DNA of 64,000 bases from Bog-473 sp963707835 (lineage in GTDB: Bacteria; Actinomycetota; Acidimicrobiia; Acidimicrobiales; RAAP-2), in NCBI GenBank assembly GCA_963707835.1, contig CAVPRI010000001.1, positions 1,302,001 through 1,366,000 on the forward strand, in the 5' to 3' direction. Numbering within the stretch: position 1 is the stretch's first letter; every line of letters starts with the position of its first letter. Made by a program: the position numbers and the translations under genes. The notes beneath the pieces were generated by a model, which was not told where the DNA came from, searched no databases, and was given only the letters and a program-made list of their open reading frames with translations. Of the stretch, positions 46,004 to 54,016 are shown in pieces.

Positions 46004-47521
46004 GTGATGGTAGCGAACGTCGGTAGGGTGTCCGGGATGCCCGGCGGTGCCAGCCAGCTCTTCGATCCCGAGTCGCCGCCCGCCCCGGCCGAGGACGCTT
46101 CTGGCGGCGTCCACGATTTCGACCCGGCGGTGCACGGCGAGGACCATCCCGACGTCCTGTCCATCGGCGGGCTCTACGAGGCGGTGGAGGGCGCCCTCAG
46201 CCGGGCCTTCCCCCGTGCCCGGCCGCTGTGGGTCCGCGGTGAGATCTCGCATCTCTCCGATCACCGGTCGGGCCACCTCTACCTGGACCTGGTCGATCCC
46301 GACGACGAGGCCGGCCCAGGGTCGCGCCAGCGTGGGGGTGCCCCCACGCTGAAGGTCAAGTGCTGGCGCACCACGTGGGGGCCGCTGCGCCACGCCTTGA
46401 CCAAGGAAGGGATCGAGCTCGCCGAGGGCATGGTGGTCGTGCTGCGGGGCACACTCGACCTGTATCGGCCCAAGGGCGAGGTGGGCTTCATACTGGCCGA
46501 GATCGACGTCACCGCCCTCCTGGGGCGGCTGGCCGCCGAGCGGGCCCGGCTCCTGCGGGCTCTCGAGGCCGAGGGGCTGGTGACCCGCAACGCCGGCCTG
46601 TCCGTCCCCGAGGTGCCACTGCACGTGGGGCTGGTGGCCAGCCCCGGGACCGAGGGCTGCCGCGACTTCCTGGGCCAGCTGGTGAGCTCGGGCCTCGGGT
46701 TCAGGGTCTCGCACGTCAAGGTCCCCGTGCAGGGCCCGGGCGCGCCGGCATCGGTCGCCCGCGCCGTGGCCATGCTGGGCCGCAGCGACTGCGACGTGGT
46801 GGCCATCGTGCGCGGAGGCGGGGCACGTGCCGACCTGGCCACCTTCGAGACCGAGCTGGTGGCGAGGGCGGTGGCCACCTGCCCCAAGCCGGTGTTCACC
46901 GGCATTGGGCACACGGGCGACGAGACGGTGACCGACATCGTGGCCGGGCGGGCTTGCATCACCCCGACCGAGTGCGGCCGGCAGCTGGTGGACGTGGCGC
47001 GTCGCTGGTGGACCACGCACGTGGCGGAGCCGGCGGGGGTGCTGGCCCGTCGGGTGCCCTCCTTCCTCGCCGCGGCCGAGCAGCGTGACGCTCAGGCTCG
47101 TCGCCACCTCACCGCGGCGGCCCGCCACCAGCTACGCGTCCACGCCGAGCGCCTGGAGACAAAATCCGCGTCCCTCGCGCGCGGGGTGCCTCTCCGACTG
47201 GACACCTGCGACACGGGGCTGCGGGCGCGCACGGCACGCCTCGGCCCACTGGCCATGGGTCACCTGGAGCGCCACGAGGAGCGGGCGGCCGCGTGGCGGC
47301 GGTTGCTCGACGCGTACGACGTGGAGCGTCAGCTCGAGCGCGGCTACAGCCTGACCCTCACGGCCGACGGAGCCCTGGTACGCAGCGTGCGAGACCTCCA
47401 GGGAGCACAGGAGATCGTGACGCGCCTGGCCGACGGGACGGTGCGTAGCCGCATCGAGGTGGGTGGGGTGGAGAGTTCCGTGGGGCACGGAGAAGACCGA
47501 GACGGAGGAGAACACCGGTGA
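46004..47521 (+). CDS. xseA: Exodeoxyribonuclease VII large subunit
   Basis: Up to 505 aa. The OB-fold N-terminal domain starts at LSIGGLYEAVEGALSRAFP with WVRGEISHLSDHRSGHLYLDL. The catalytic domain contains VGLVASPGTEGCRDFL, VVAIVRGGGARADLATFETE and FTGIGHTGDETVTDIVAG, with the C-terminal LERGYSLTL. With XseB it degrades single-stranded DNA. The 45-aa leader before the OB-fold is unusual; GTG 46028 or ATG 46037 are possible shorter starts. Confidence 0.95.
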   Translation: MMVANVGRVSGMPGGASQLFDPESPPAPAEDASGGVHDFDPAVHGEDHPDVLSIGGLYEAVEGALSRAFPRARPLWVRGEISHLSDHRSGHLYLDLVDPDDEAGPGSRQRGGAPTLKVKCWRTTWGPLRHALTKEGIELAEGMVVVLRGTLDLYRPKGEVGFILAEIDVTALLGRLAAERARLLRALEAEGLVTRNAGLSVPEVPLHVGLVASPGTEGCRDFLGQLVSSGLGFRVSHVKVPVQGPGAPASVARAVAMLGRSDCDVVAIVRGGGARADLATFETELVARAVATCPKPVFTGIGHTGDETVTDIVAGRACITPTECGRQLVDVARRWWTTHVAEPAGVLARRVPSFLAAAEQRDAQARRHLTAAARHQLRVHAERLETKSASLARGVPLRLDTCDTGLRARTARLGPLAMGHLERHEERAAAWRRLLDAYDVERQLERGYSLTLTADGALVRSVRDLQGAQEIVTRLADGTVRSRIEVGGVESSVGHGEDRDGGEHR

Positions 47522-47787
47522 GCGAGACGGATGCCGAAGCGGTCCCCGTGGAGCAGCTGAGCTACACGGAGGCCAGCCGAGAGCTCGACACGATCGTCAG
47601 CTTCTTCGAGCAGCGTGAGGTGGACGTCGACGTCCTCGTGGCACGTCTCGAGCGCGCCACGGAGTTGATCGACGAGCTCGACCGAAGGCTGCGCCGGACC
47701 AGGGCACAGGTGGAGGAGCTCGTTCCCCGACTCGACACATTGGCCGTCGAGGGGTCAGGGGAGGTGGGAGGTGACGCCGATGAGTGA
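47518..47787 (+). CDS. xseB: Exodeoxyribonuclease VII small subunit
   Basis: An 89-aa coiled-coil protein: LSYTEASRELDTIVSFFEQ, VDVDVLVARLERATELID and LRRTRAQVEELVPRL match XseB. The GTG overlaps the xseA stop by 4 bases, the usual coupling. The acidic N- and C-terminal tails are longer than in short members. Confidence 0.93.
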   Translation: MSETDAEAVPVEQLSYTEASRELDTIVSFFEQREVDVDVLVARLERATELIDELDRRLRRTRAQVEELVPRLDTLAVEGSGEVGGDADE

Positions 47788-48505
47788 CGCGCCGGGCTCA
47801 CGCCTGTACTTCCGACAACTGCTCTCGGGGCGAGACTTCGCCCGCCAGGACCCCATCGCGCAACAAATGATGAACTTCGTCTACCTGATCGGTGACCGGG
47901 AGACGGGCGAGGCGGTCGTGGTCGACCCGGCCTACGCCGTGCAGGAGCTGCTCGACATCGTGGAGGGCGACGGCATGCACCTGACCGGCGTGCTCGGGAC
48001 GCATTACCACGCCGACCATGTCGGCGGGCGCATCGGAGCCTGGAGCCTCGAGGGGATCGGCGCCCTGCTCGAGAAGACCGCGGTGCCCATCCACGTCCAG
48101 GCCGACGAAGTGCCGTGGGTCGAGCGCAACACCGGTGTCAGCCGGAGCGAATTGGTGGGTCACGACAGCGGCGACGTGGTGGAGGTCGGGCTGGTCCGGG
48201 TCGAGCTCATCCACACGCCCGGCCACACGCCGGGCAGCCAGTGCTTCCTGGTGGACGGGCGACTGGTGGCCGGTGACACGCTGTTCCTCGACGGCTGCGG
48301 TCGCACCGATCTGCCCGGCGCCGATCCCCTGGCCATGTACGAGTCGCTCAACACTCGATTGGCGCGGGTTCCCGACGACGCCACCTTGTTCCCCGGTCAC
48401 CGGTACTCGTCGGAGCCCTCGGCGAGCATGGGGGACACCAGGAAGTGGAACTATGTCTTCCGGCCGCGCTCTGCCCAGGAGTGGCTGGCCATGTTCGGCC
48501 AGTGA
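47780..48505 (+). CDS. Metallo-beta-lactamase fold hydrolase (glyoxalase II-like)
   Basis: A 241-aa protein from ATG 47780, overlapping xseB by 8 bases. The metal site is THYHADHVGGR, with later His in HTPGHTPGSQCFLVDG, Asp in AGDTLFLDGCGRTDLPG and the last His in LFPGHRYSSEP. The GCGRTDLPG segment is common in glyoxalase II and persulfide dioxygenase relatives. The N-terminal MNFVYLIGDRETGEAVVVDPAY fits too. The substrate is unknown. Confidence 0.87.
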   Translation: MSDAPGSRLYFRQLLSGRDFARQDPIAQQMMNFVYLIGDRETGEAVVVDPAYAVQELLDIVEGDGMHLTGVLGTHYHADHVGGRIGAWSLEGIGALLEKTAVPIHVQADEVPWVERNTGVSRSELVGHDSGDVVEVGLVRVELIHTPGHTPGSQCFLVDGRLVAGDTLFLDGCGRTDLPGADPLAMYESLNTRLARVPDDATLFPGHRYSSEPSASMGDTRKWNYVFRPRSAQEWLAMFGQ

Positions 48506-48545
48506 CGGAGCTGGCCGCGTGCGGCCAGTGGTGAAGGGAGCCTGA

Positions 48546-49781
48546 GTGAGCGTGGAGAACAAGATCGTCGTGGTCGGCGCGTCCTTAGCCGGGTGGCGGG
48601 CCGTCGAGGCGCTGCGCGCCGACGGGTACGACGGAGCCATCTCGCTCGTCGGTGAGGAGCTGCACCTGCCCTACGACCGCCCACCGCTCTCCAAGGAGGT
48701 CCTGGCCGGCACCTGGCCTCCGGAGAAGGCGGTGCTGGCCGACAAGCGGCGCTCCAGCGAGCTGCGGATCCACGAGGTCCTGGGGCGTCGTGCAGTCTCC
48801 CTCGACGTGGAGGGTCGTGGCGTCGAGCTCGCGGACGGCACCGTCGAGCGCGGGGACGCCGTGATCATCACCACCGGTGCGTCGCCCCGCCAACTTCCGG
48901 GGACCGAGACGCTGACCCATGACGACGGGCTGTTCACGCTGCGCACGCTCGACGATTCGTTGGCCCTGCGCGTGGCGCTCACCGCGGTGGACGCAGCCCG
49001 GGTGGTGGTCATCGGGGCGGGTTTCATCGGGGCCGAGGTGGCCTCCACCTCTGTGGGCCTCGGCTGCCACGTCACCGTGCTCGAGATGCTCGACATCCCT
49101 CTGCGCACCGTGGTGGGCCCCATGATCGGAGCACACTGCGCCTCACTGCACGGGGCCCACGGTGTCGACCTGCGAGTCGGCGTGACCGTCGAGGGCGTGC
49201 GGCGCGGCGACGCTGGTGGACTGGTCGTGGCCCTCGGCGGCGGCGAGAAGCTGGCTGCGGACGTGGTGGTGGTGGGCATCGGGGTCACGCCGGCGACCGG
49301 GTGGCTCGAGGACTCCGGGCTCAGCATCGCCAACGGGGTGCTCTGCGACGACCGCCTCTTCGCAGCCGACGGCATCGTGGCGGCCGGCGACGTGGCCCGC
49401 TGGCGCTGGCGGCACCCAGGCGGGGACGAGGAGATCCGGATCGAGCACTGGCAGGTCGCTGCCGAGGCCGGAGCGGCCGCCGCCCGCAGCGTGCTGGCGG
49501 GTCGTGCCGACGCCCCCTCGTTCGTCCCGGTGCCGTACTTCTGGTCCGATCAGTTCGGGACCAGGATCCAGGTGCTCGGCAATCCGGGTGGCGAGGACGA
49601 GGTGGAGATCGTGCACGGTTCGCTCGAAGAGGGGAAGTTCGTGGCGATCTACGGGCGGGCGGGCCGCCTCCGGGCCGTGCTCGGGATGGGAATGCCCCGA
49701 CAGCTCATGAAGCTCCGGCCGCTGGTGGCCGCCGGCTCGAGCTGGGACGAGGCCCTGGCCCGGAGCACCAGGTCGTCCTGA
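48546..49781 (+). CDS. FAD-dependent ferredoxin/rubredoxin reductase family protein
   Basis: A 411-aa pyridine-nucleotide-disulfide fold reductase from GTG 48546 with GAAGGGAG upstream. FAD loop: VVVGASLAGWRAVEALR; then YDRPPLSKEVLAG, NAD loop VVVIGAGFIGAEVAS, IGVTPATGWLEDSGL, AADGIVAAGDVARW and the C-terminal dimer-type domain with PYFWSDQFGTRIQVLG. It passes electrons from NAD(P)H to a ferredoxin for an oxygenase or P450; no partner is next to it. Confidence 0.9.
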   Translation: MSVENKIVVVGASLAGWRAVEALRADGYDGAISLVGEELHLPYDRPPLSKEVLAGTWPPEKAVLADKRRSSELRIHEVLGRRAVSLDVEGRGVELADGTVERGDAVIITTGASPRQLPGTETLTHDDGLFTLRTLDDSLALRVALTAVDAARVVVIGAGFIGAEVASTSVGLGCHVTVLEMLDIPLRTVVGPMIGAHCASLHGAHGVDLRVGVTVEGVRRGDAGGLVVALGGGEKLAADVVVVGIGVTPATGWLEDSGLSIANGVLCDDRLFAADGIVAAGDVARWRWRHPGGDEEIRIEHWQVAAEAGAAAARSVLAGRADAPSFVPVPYFWSDQFGTRIQVLGNPGGEDEVEIVHGSLEEGKFVAIYGRAGRLRAVLGMGMPRQLMKLRPLVAAGSSWDEALARSTRSS

Positions 49782-50018
49782 TCGCAGGGCTTCGGCAGTA
49801 CCATCGCGGGCGGCGACGACCGTCCGTCGATGGGCCTCGGATGCCGGGGGGCGAGGAGGAATTGTGATCTCGTTGTTCACGACGTGACCGACAATTGACG
49901 GTTCGTGCATGCCGGGCGGGTGGCGAGGACCGATGGCCAGGGTTCCTCCCCGTCCTTTCGGCGCCCGCGGCACGACACCGTGCGCCCTGATGACACCGCG
50001 GCCGGACGAGGAGCGAGC

Positions 50019-50300
50019 ATGGCCCCGAAGAAGAAGCACACCGTCGACGAGATCGTGGCCAAGTTGCAGGAGATCGAGCGCTTGACCGACGAGGGCGTGT
50101 CGGTCGCCCTGGCCGCCAAGTCGCTCGACGTGACCGAGCAGACCTATTACCGCTGGAAGGCGCGCTACGGCTCGCTCGAGGGCGAGGAGGCGGAACGATT
50201 GTACGAGCTCGAACAGGAGAACACCCGGCTCAAACGCATCATCTCCGACCAAGCCCGTGACATCGAGATGCTCCAGGAGCTGAACAAGGGAAAATTCTAA
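50019..50300 (+). mobile_element. IS3-family transposase OrfA
   Basis: A 93-aa OrfA: MAPKKKHTVDEIVAKLQEI, helix-turn-helix GVSVALAAKSLDVTEQTYYRW, then a leucine-zipper region (YELEQENTRLKRIISDQARD). The slippery heptamer GGGAAAA at 50288-50294 (codons GGA AAA) allows the -1 shift used by IS3 elements to make OrfAB. The terminal inverted repeats could not be identified. Confidence 0.87.
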
Positions 50301-50430
50301 GCCCGGCGCGTCGGAGGGATGCGGTCGACTTCCTGGTCGACCACTACAAGATCTCCGAGCGCCGGGCGTGCAAGCTGGTTGGGCAGCACCGTTCCACCCA
50401 GCGCTATGCGGCCATGCACGACACCGAGGA
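50300..50430 (+). pseudogene. IS3 transposase OrfB, N-terminal fragment
   Basis: In the -1 frame after the heptamer: SPARRRDAVDFLVDHYKISE, then RRACKLVGQHRSTQRYAAM, the standard OrfB opening. Homology then ends; the DDE catalytic domain of about 230 residues is missing. The element is a dead remnant. Confidence 0.75.
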
Positions 50431-50935
50431 ACGTCCGCTGGTCGTGACGACCGAGTATCACGGTGGCGGGAGCGCCGCGATCGGCGCCGTCGAGGGCGCG
50501 GCCCCCGAGGATGCGGCCCCTCGTGACCTCCTTGCCGGAGGGGGCCCGGACGGCGAGGAGTTCCGGCCCGAGCGCCTGGCCGCGGTCAACGAGTCCTTTC
50601 AGCCCGTCGACGACCGCCGGACGGCCTCGTCGGGACCGGGACCGAGATGGGGCGAGCGGGCGGAAGGGGACCACGAGGAGGAGAGGGTGTTCGTCGGCCC
50701 CCCCGAAGTGAGCGAACCCAGCATCGGCGATGCCGTGGCCGACGTGGTGGTGACGACGGGCATGATCCCCCTGACCGTGGTCGGTGGGTTGGCCCGAGTG
50801 GCCGTGGACTCGAGCGCGGCCTGCGTGGCGAGTGCCCGCTCGACGGCGGTGCTGGTCTCCCGGCTCGTCCCGACCGGCCCGAAGCGGATGGCGCAGCACC
50901 TCAATCCATGCCGACGCCGCCGCCCTCAGGGGTAG
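50414..50935 (+). CDS. Hypothetical protein behind the IS3 fragment
   Basis: An open frame continuous with the OrfB fragment. From about 50700 it becomes hydrophobic and Ala/Val-rich (VADVVVTTGMIPLTVVGGLARVA, then CVASARSTAVLVSRLV), unlike transposase. It may be the 3' part of an older gene joined to the IS end, or chance. No family is recognised. Confidence 0.25.
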   Translation: MHDTEERPLVVTTEYHGGGSAAIGAVEGAAPEDAAPRDLLAGGGPDGEEFRPERLAAVNESFQPVDDRRTASSGPGPRWGERAEGDHEEERVFVGPPEVSEPSIGDAVADVVVTTGMIPLTVVGGLARVAVDSSAACVASARSTAVLVSRLVPTGPKRMAQHLNPCRRRRPQG

Positions 50936-50999
50936 GCCGGGACGCTGTGCGGTCCGCTCGGCGTGCGCCCGTGACCGCGCCCGTGACCCGGCCCGAGAC

Positions 51000-52511
51000 C
51001 TAGAAGGAGATCTCCGACAATTCGGGGATCGTGCCCTCCGCCTTCGATCGGGCGGCTCGCCACCGCTCGCGAGCCGCAGTGCGGGCGGCGTCTCCCACCA
51101 GCGGTTCCACCGTCCGCAGGGGGGCGAACGTCGCCACCATCTCCTCGGTCGAGCGGTAGGCACCCACGGCCATGCCGGCCAGGAGGCCGGCGCCCAGGGC
51201 CGTGGCCTCGAGCACGGGCGAGACCTCGATGGGGCGTCCGCTGGCGTCTGCCAGAGCCTGGACGAAGACGGGGTTCGCCGACATCCCGCCGTCGATGCGG
51301 AGCGCTCCGATCGGGTAGCCGCTGTCCGCCTCCGACGACTCGACCAGGTCGGCGCCCCGGTGGGCGACACCTTCGAGCACGGCCCGCACGATCTCGGACC
51401 TCCCGGTGCCCCGGGTGAGGCCCACGAGCGTGCCCCGGGCCCCGAAGTCCCAGATCGGCGTGCCGAGCCCCAGCAGTGCGGGAACGAACCAGACGTCACC
51501 GGAAGAGTCGCAGCGCGCCGCGACGTCCGCGGATTCGGCGGCGGAGCCGAGCATCCCCAGATCGTCGCGCAGCCACTCGACGGCAGTTCCCGCCGAGAGC
51601 ATGACCGCCTCGGTGCCCCACGCCGGCACCCCCGCCACCCGGAACGACACGATGGGAAAGGTCCCGGCCTCTCCCCGGCCGGCCGTGGTGGGCGCCGGGC
51701 CGGGGCCCGTGCACTGGTCGAGCATCCCGCCGGTGCCGAACGTCGCCTTGGCCATGCCCGGCAGGGTGCAGCCCTGACCGATCAGCGAGGCCTGCTGGTC
51801 GCCGGCGATGCCGCAGATCGCCGGCGCGCCGGCGAGGCCAGAGGCTGCGCCGACCAGGCCCGAGGAGTCGACGACCTTGGGCAGCATGGCCGCGGGGATC
51901 CCGAGGCGATCGAGGAGGGAGGCGTCCCAGTCGAGGGAGCTCGGGTCCACCAGCGCCGTCACCGCCGCGTTGGTGGCGTCGGTGACGTGCAGCGCGCCGG
52001 AGCCGGCGGACGCGCCGCCCGACAGGGTCCACGCCACCCAGCTGTCCACCGTCCCCGCGCATAGCTCGCCTCCGGCGGCACGCTCGCGGTCCGGGTCGAC
52101 GCTGTCGAGAATGGCCATGATCTTGGTGGCCGACGCATTGGGGGCCAGGTGCAGCCCTTCTGCCTGGAGGGCGAGGCAGGTCCCCACCGTCCGGAGGTCC
52201 TGCCATCCGATGCCCGGAGCGACGGGACGGCCCGAGGAGCGCTCCCAGACCACGACCGATGCCCGCTGGTTGGCGATGCCGACCCCGCCGACGGGACCTC
52301 CGGCATCGAGGGCCGCGCTGGCCACCGAGAGGACCGCCTCCGCCATGGCCGCGGCGTCGAACTCGACCACCCCGGGGCTCGGGGAGTCGGGAAGCAGGGG
52401 AAGCCGGTGCTCGTGGGTCATGGTGGCATCGGGCCGCACGATGGCCGCGCGGACACTGGAGGTGCCCACGTCGACGACGAGGACGTCGCTGCTCGGGGTG
52501 CTCACGCCCAT
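51000..52511 (-). CDS. FGGY-family glycerol kinase-like protein
   Basis: A 503-aa carbohydrate kinase. The N-terminal phosphate loop is VLVVDVGTSSVRAAIV. Sugar/glycerol site: VGIANQRASVVVWERSSG. C-terminal ATP side: ATFGTGGMLDQ and LRIDGGMSANPVFVQALAD, followed by ATALGAGLLAGMAVGAY. Its place behind glpD favours glycerol as substrate, but the sequence does not exclude another polyol. The start overlaps the end of the flavin oxidase gene by 10 bases. Confidence 0.87.
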   Translation of the reverse strand: MGVSTPSSDVLVVDVGTSSVRAAIVRPDATMTHEHRLPLLPDSPSPGVVEFDAAAMAEAVLSVASAALDAGGPVGGVGIANQRASVVVWERSSGRPVAPGIGWQDLRTVGTCLALQAEGLHLAPNASATKIMAILDSVDPDRERAAGGELCAGTVDSWVAWTLSGGASAGSGALHVTDATNAAVTALVDPSSLDWDASLLDRLGIPAAMLPKVVDSSGLVGAASGLAGAPAICGIAGDQQASLIGQGCTLPGMAKATFGTGGMLDQCTGPGPAPTTAGRGEAGTFPIVSFRVAGVPAWGTEAVMLSAGTAVEWLRDDLGMLGSAAESADVAARCDSSGDVWFVPALLGLGTPIWDFGARGTLVGLTRGTGRSEIVRAVLEGVAHRGADLVESSEADSGYPIGALRIDGGMSANPVFVQALADASGRPIEVSPVLEATALGAGLLAGMAVGAYRSTEEMVATFAPLRTVEPLVGDAARTAARERWRAARSKAEGTIPELSEISF

Positions 52512-54016
52512 GGCGCGGGGCCGAAGGGTGAGGGCAGCCCCAGCTTGCCGGGGTTCAGGATCCCGACCGGGTCGAGGACCGCCTTGAGGTCCTCGAGGAC
52601 GTGGAAAGAGGACCCGAGGGCACGCCGCAGGTAACGGGCCCGGTGCAGCCCGATCCCGTGGTGGTGGCTGATGGCGGCTCCGTGCGCCAGGGTGGCTTCG
52701 GTGATCGCATCCCAGGCCTGGCGGTAGTACCGCTCCCGCCAGGCGCCGTCGCCCTCAGGACCCTGGCCACCGAAGGTGAAGTAGAGGCAGGCACCGTCGG
52801 CGTACGCGTGGGACTGGTGAGCCGAGGCGGCGAGGGTGCCATCGAGGGCCGCGAGCGCGGCGACCACCTCCTCGAAGAGGCGAGGCAGGACGGACCACGG
52901 TCCGGCCACCTCCGCCGTGTCGACCACGAGGCCGGCCCGCCACAGTGGTGCCAGTGCCGACACGTCGTTGCGGTGCGAGAGCCAGCGCTCGACCACGGAG
53001 GCATCGAGCACGGTCGTCCGAACCCCGGGTCCGCACACGGCGTCGACCACGGCCATGGTGCCGCCCAGGATGTGGGGATCGGCCTCGTCGAGGACGATCA
53101 GGACGTTGGTGTCGGGCAGCTCGAAGTTGCGGTCCGACTCGACCGCGTCGTAGAGGCGCAGCACGGCCGGGGTGGCCCCCCGCCGCAGGATCGTGCGGCA
53201 CGCCTCGAGCCCGTCGGCGAACGTGGCGAAGCCGAAGGCGCGGCGGGCTTGGGCGGCGGGCCGCGGGTGGATCCGGAGCTTGGCTTCGGTGATCACGCCG
53301 AGGGTCCCCTCGCTCCCGACGAACATCTGTGTCAGGTTCGGCCCGGTGGCCGCGCGCGGCCCGGCACCGTCGGTGCGCACGACACGCCCGTCGGCCAGCA
53401 CCACCTCGAGCCCGATCACCATGTCCTCGATCTTCCCGTACCGGGTCGAGTACTGCCCGGCGGAACGGCACGCCAGCCAGCCCCCGACCGTGGAAAGGTC
53501 GAAGGACTGGGGCCAGTGCCCCAGGGTGTAGCCGTCCCCGACCGCGCCGAGCACCGCCTCGAGGTCGGGTCCGAAGGTCCCGGCCCGCACGTCGGCGATG
53601 GCCGAGATCTCGTCCACGTGCCGCACCCCGGCGTCACCGGTCATGTCGAGGGCGATCCCGCCGAAGGCGGGAACGGCCCCACCACAGACGCCGCTCCTGC
53701 CACCCGCCGCCGTCACCGGGACGCCGGCCTCGTGGCAGGCCGAGAGGACGTCAGCCACCTGGGCTGTCGTCTCGGGACGGACCACGGCCCCGGGCCTCTG
53801 CGGCACCGCCCCCTCGGGTGCCCATCCCACGGCGAGGGGCCACCAGTCCCGTCCGGCCTCGGCCCGGGTCCGGTCGTCGGTGCGCACCGTGACGCCGGCG
53901 GACGCGATCCGATCGAGCAGCGATGGGGGGACCTCGACCGGCGTAGCCGACAGGCGGTCCACCACCGCGCCGGGTTCGGCATCGATCGGGGTGACCGGGG
54001 TCGGCCGGATCGTCAT
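52502..54016 (-). CDS. FAD-linked oxidase, alkyl-DHAP synthase-like
   Basis: A 504-aa flavoprotein from ATG 54016, overlapping the glpD stop by 4 bases (ATGA). The FAD_binding_4 domain has PVTAAGGRSGVCGGAVP, LGHWPQSFDLSTVGGWLAC, STRYGKIEDMVIGLEVVLADG and MFVGSEGTLGVITEAKLRI. The C-terminal cap ends with SHHHGIGLHRARYL, the His-rich active-site segment of alkyl-dihydroxyacetonephosphate synthases. In this operon it could act on a glycerol-3-phosphate or DHAP derivative. Ether lipid synthesis is possible but unproven. Confidence 0.85.
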   Translation of the reverse strand: MTIRPTPVTPIDAEPGAVVDRLSATPVEVPPSLLDRIASAGVTVRTDDRTRAEAGRDWWPLAVGWAPEGAVPQRPGAVVRPETTAQVADVLSACHEAGVPVTAAGGRSGVCGGAVPAFGGIALDMTGDAGVRHVDEISAIADVRAGTFGPDLEAVLGAVGDGYTLGHWPQSFDLSTVGGWLACRSAGQYSTRYGKIEDMVIGLEVVLADGRVVRTDGAGPRAATGPNLTQMFVGSEGTLGVITEAKLRIHPRPAAQARRAFGFATFADGLEACRTILRRGATPAVLRLYDAVESDRNFELPDTNVLIVLDEADPHILGGTMAVVDAVCGPGVRTTVLDASVVERWLSHRNDVSALAPLWRAGLVVDTAEVAGPWSVLPRLFEEVVAALAALDGTLAASAHQSHAYADGACLYFTFGGQGPEGDGAWRERYYRQAWDAITEATLAHGAAISHHHGIGLHRARYLRRALGSSFHVLEDLKAVLDPVGILNPGKLGLPSPFGPAPWA

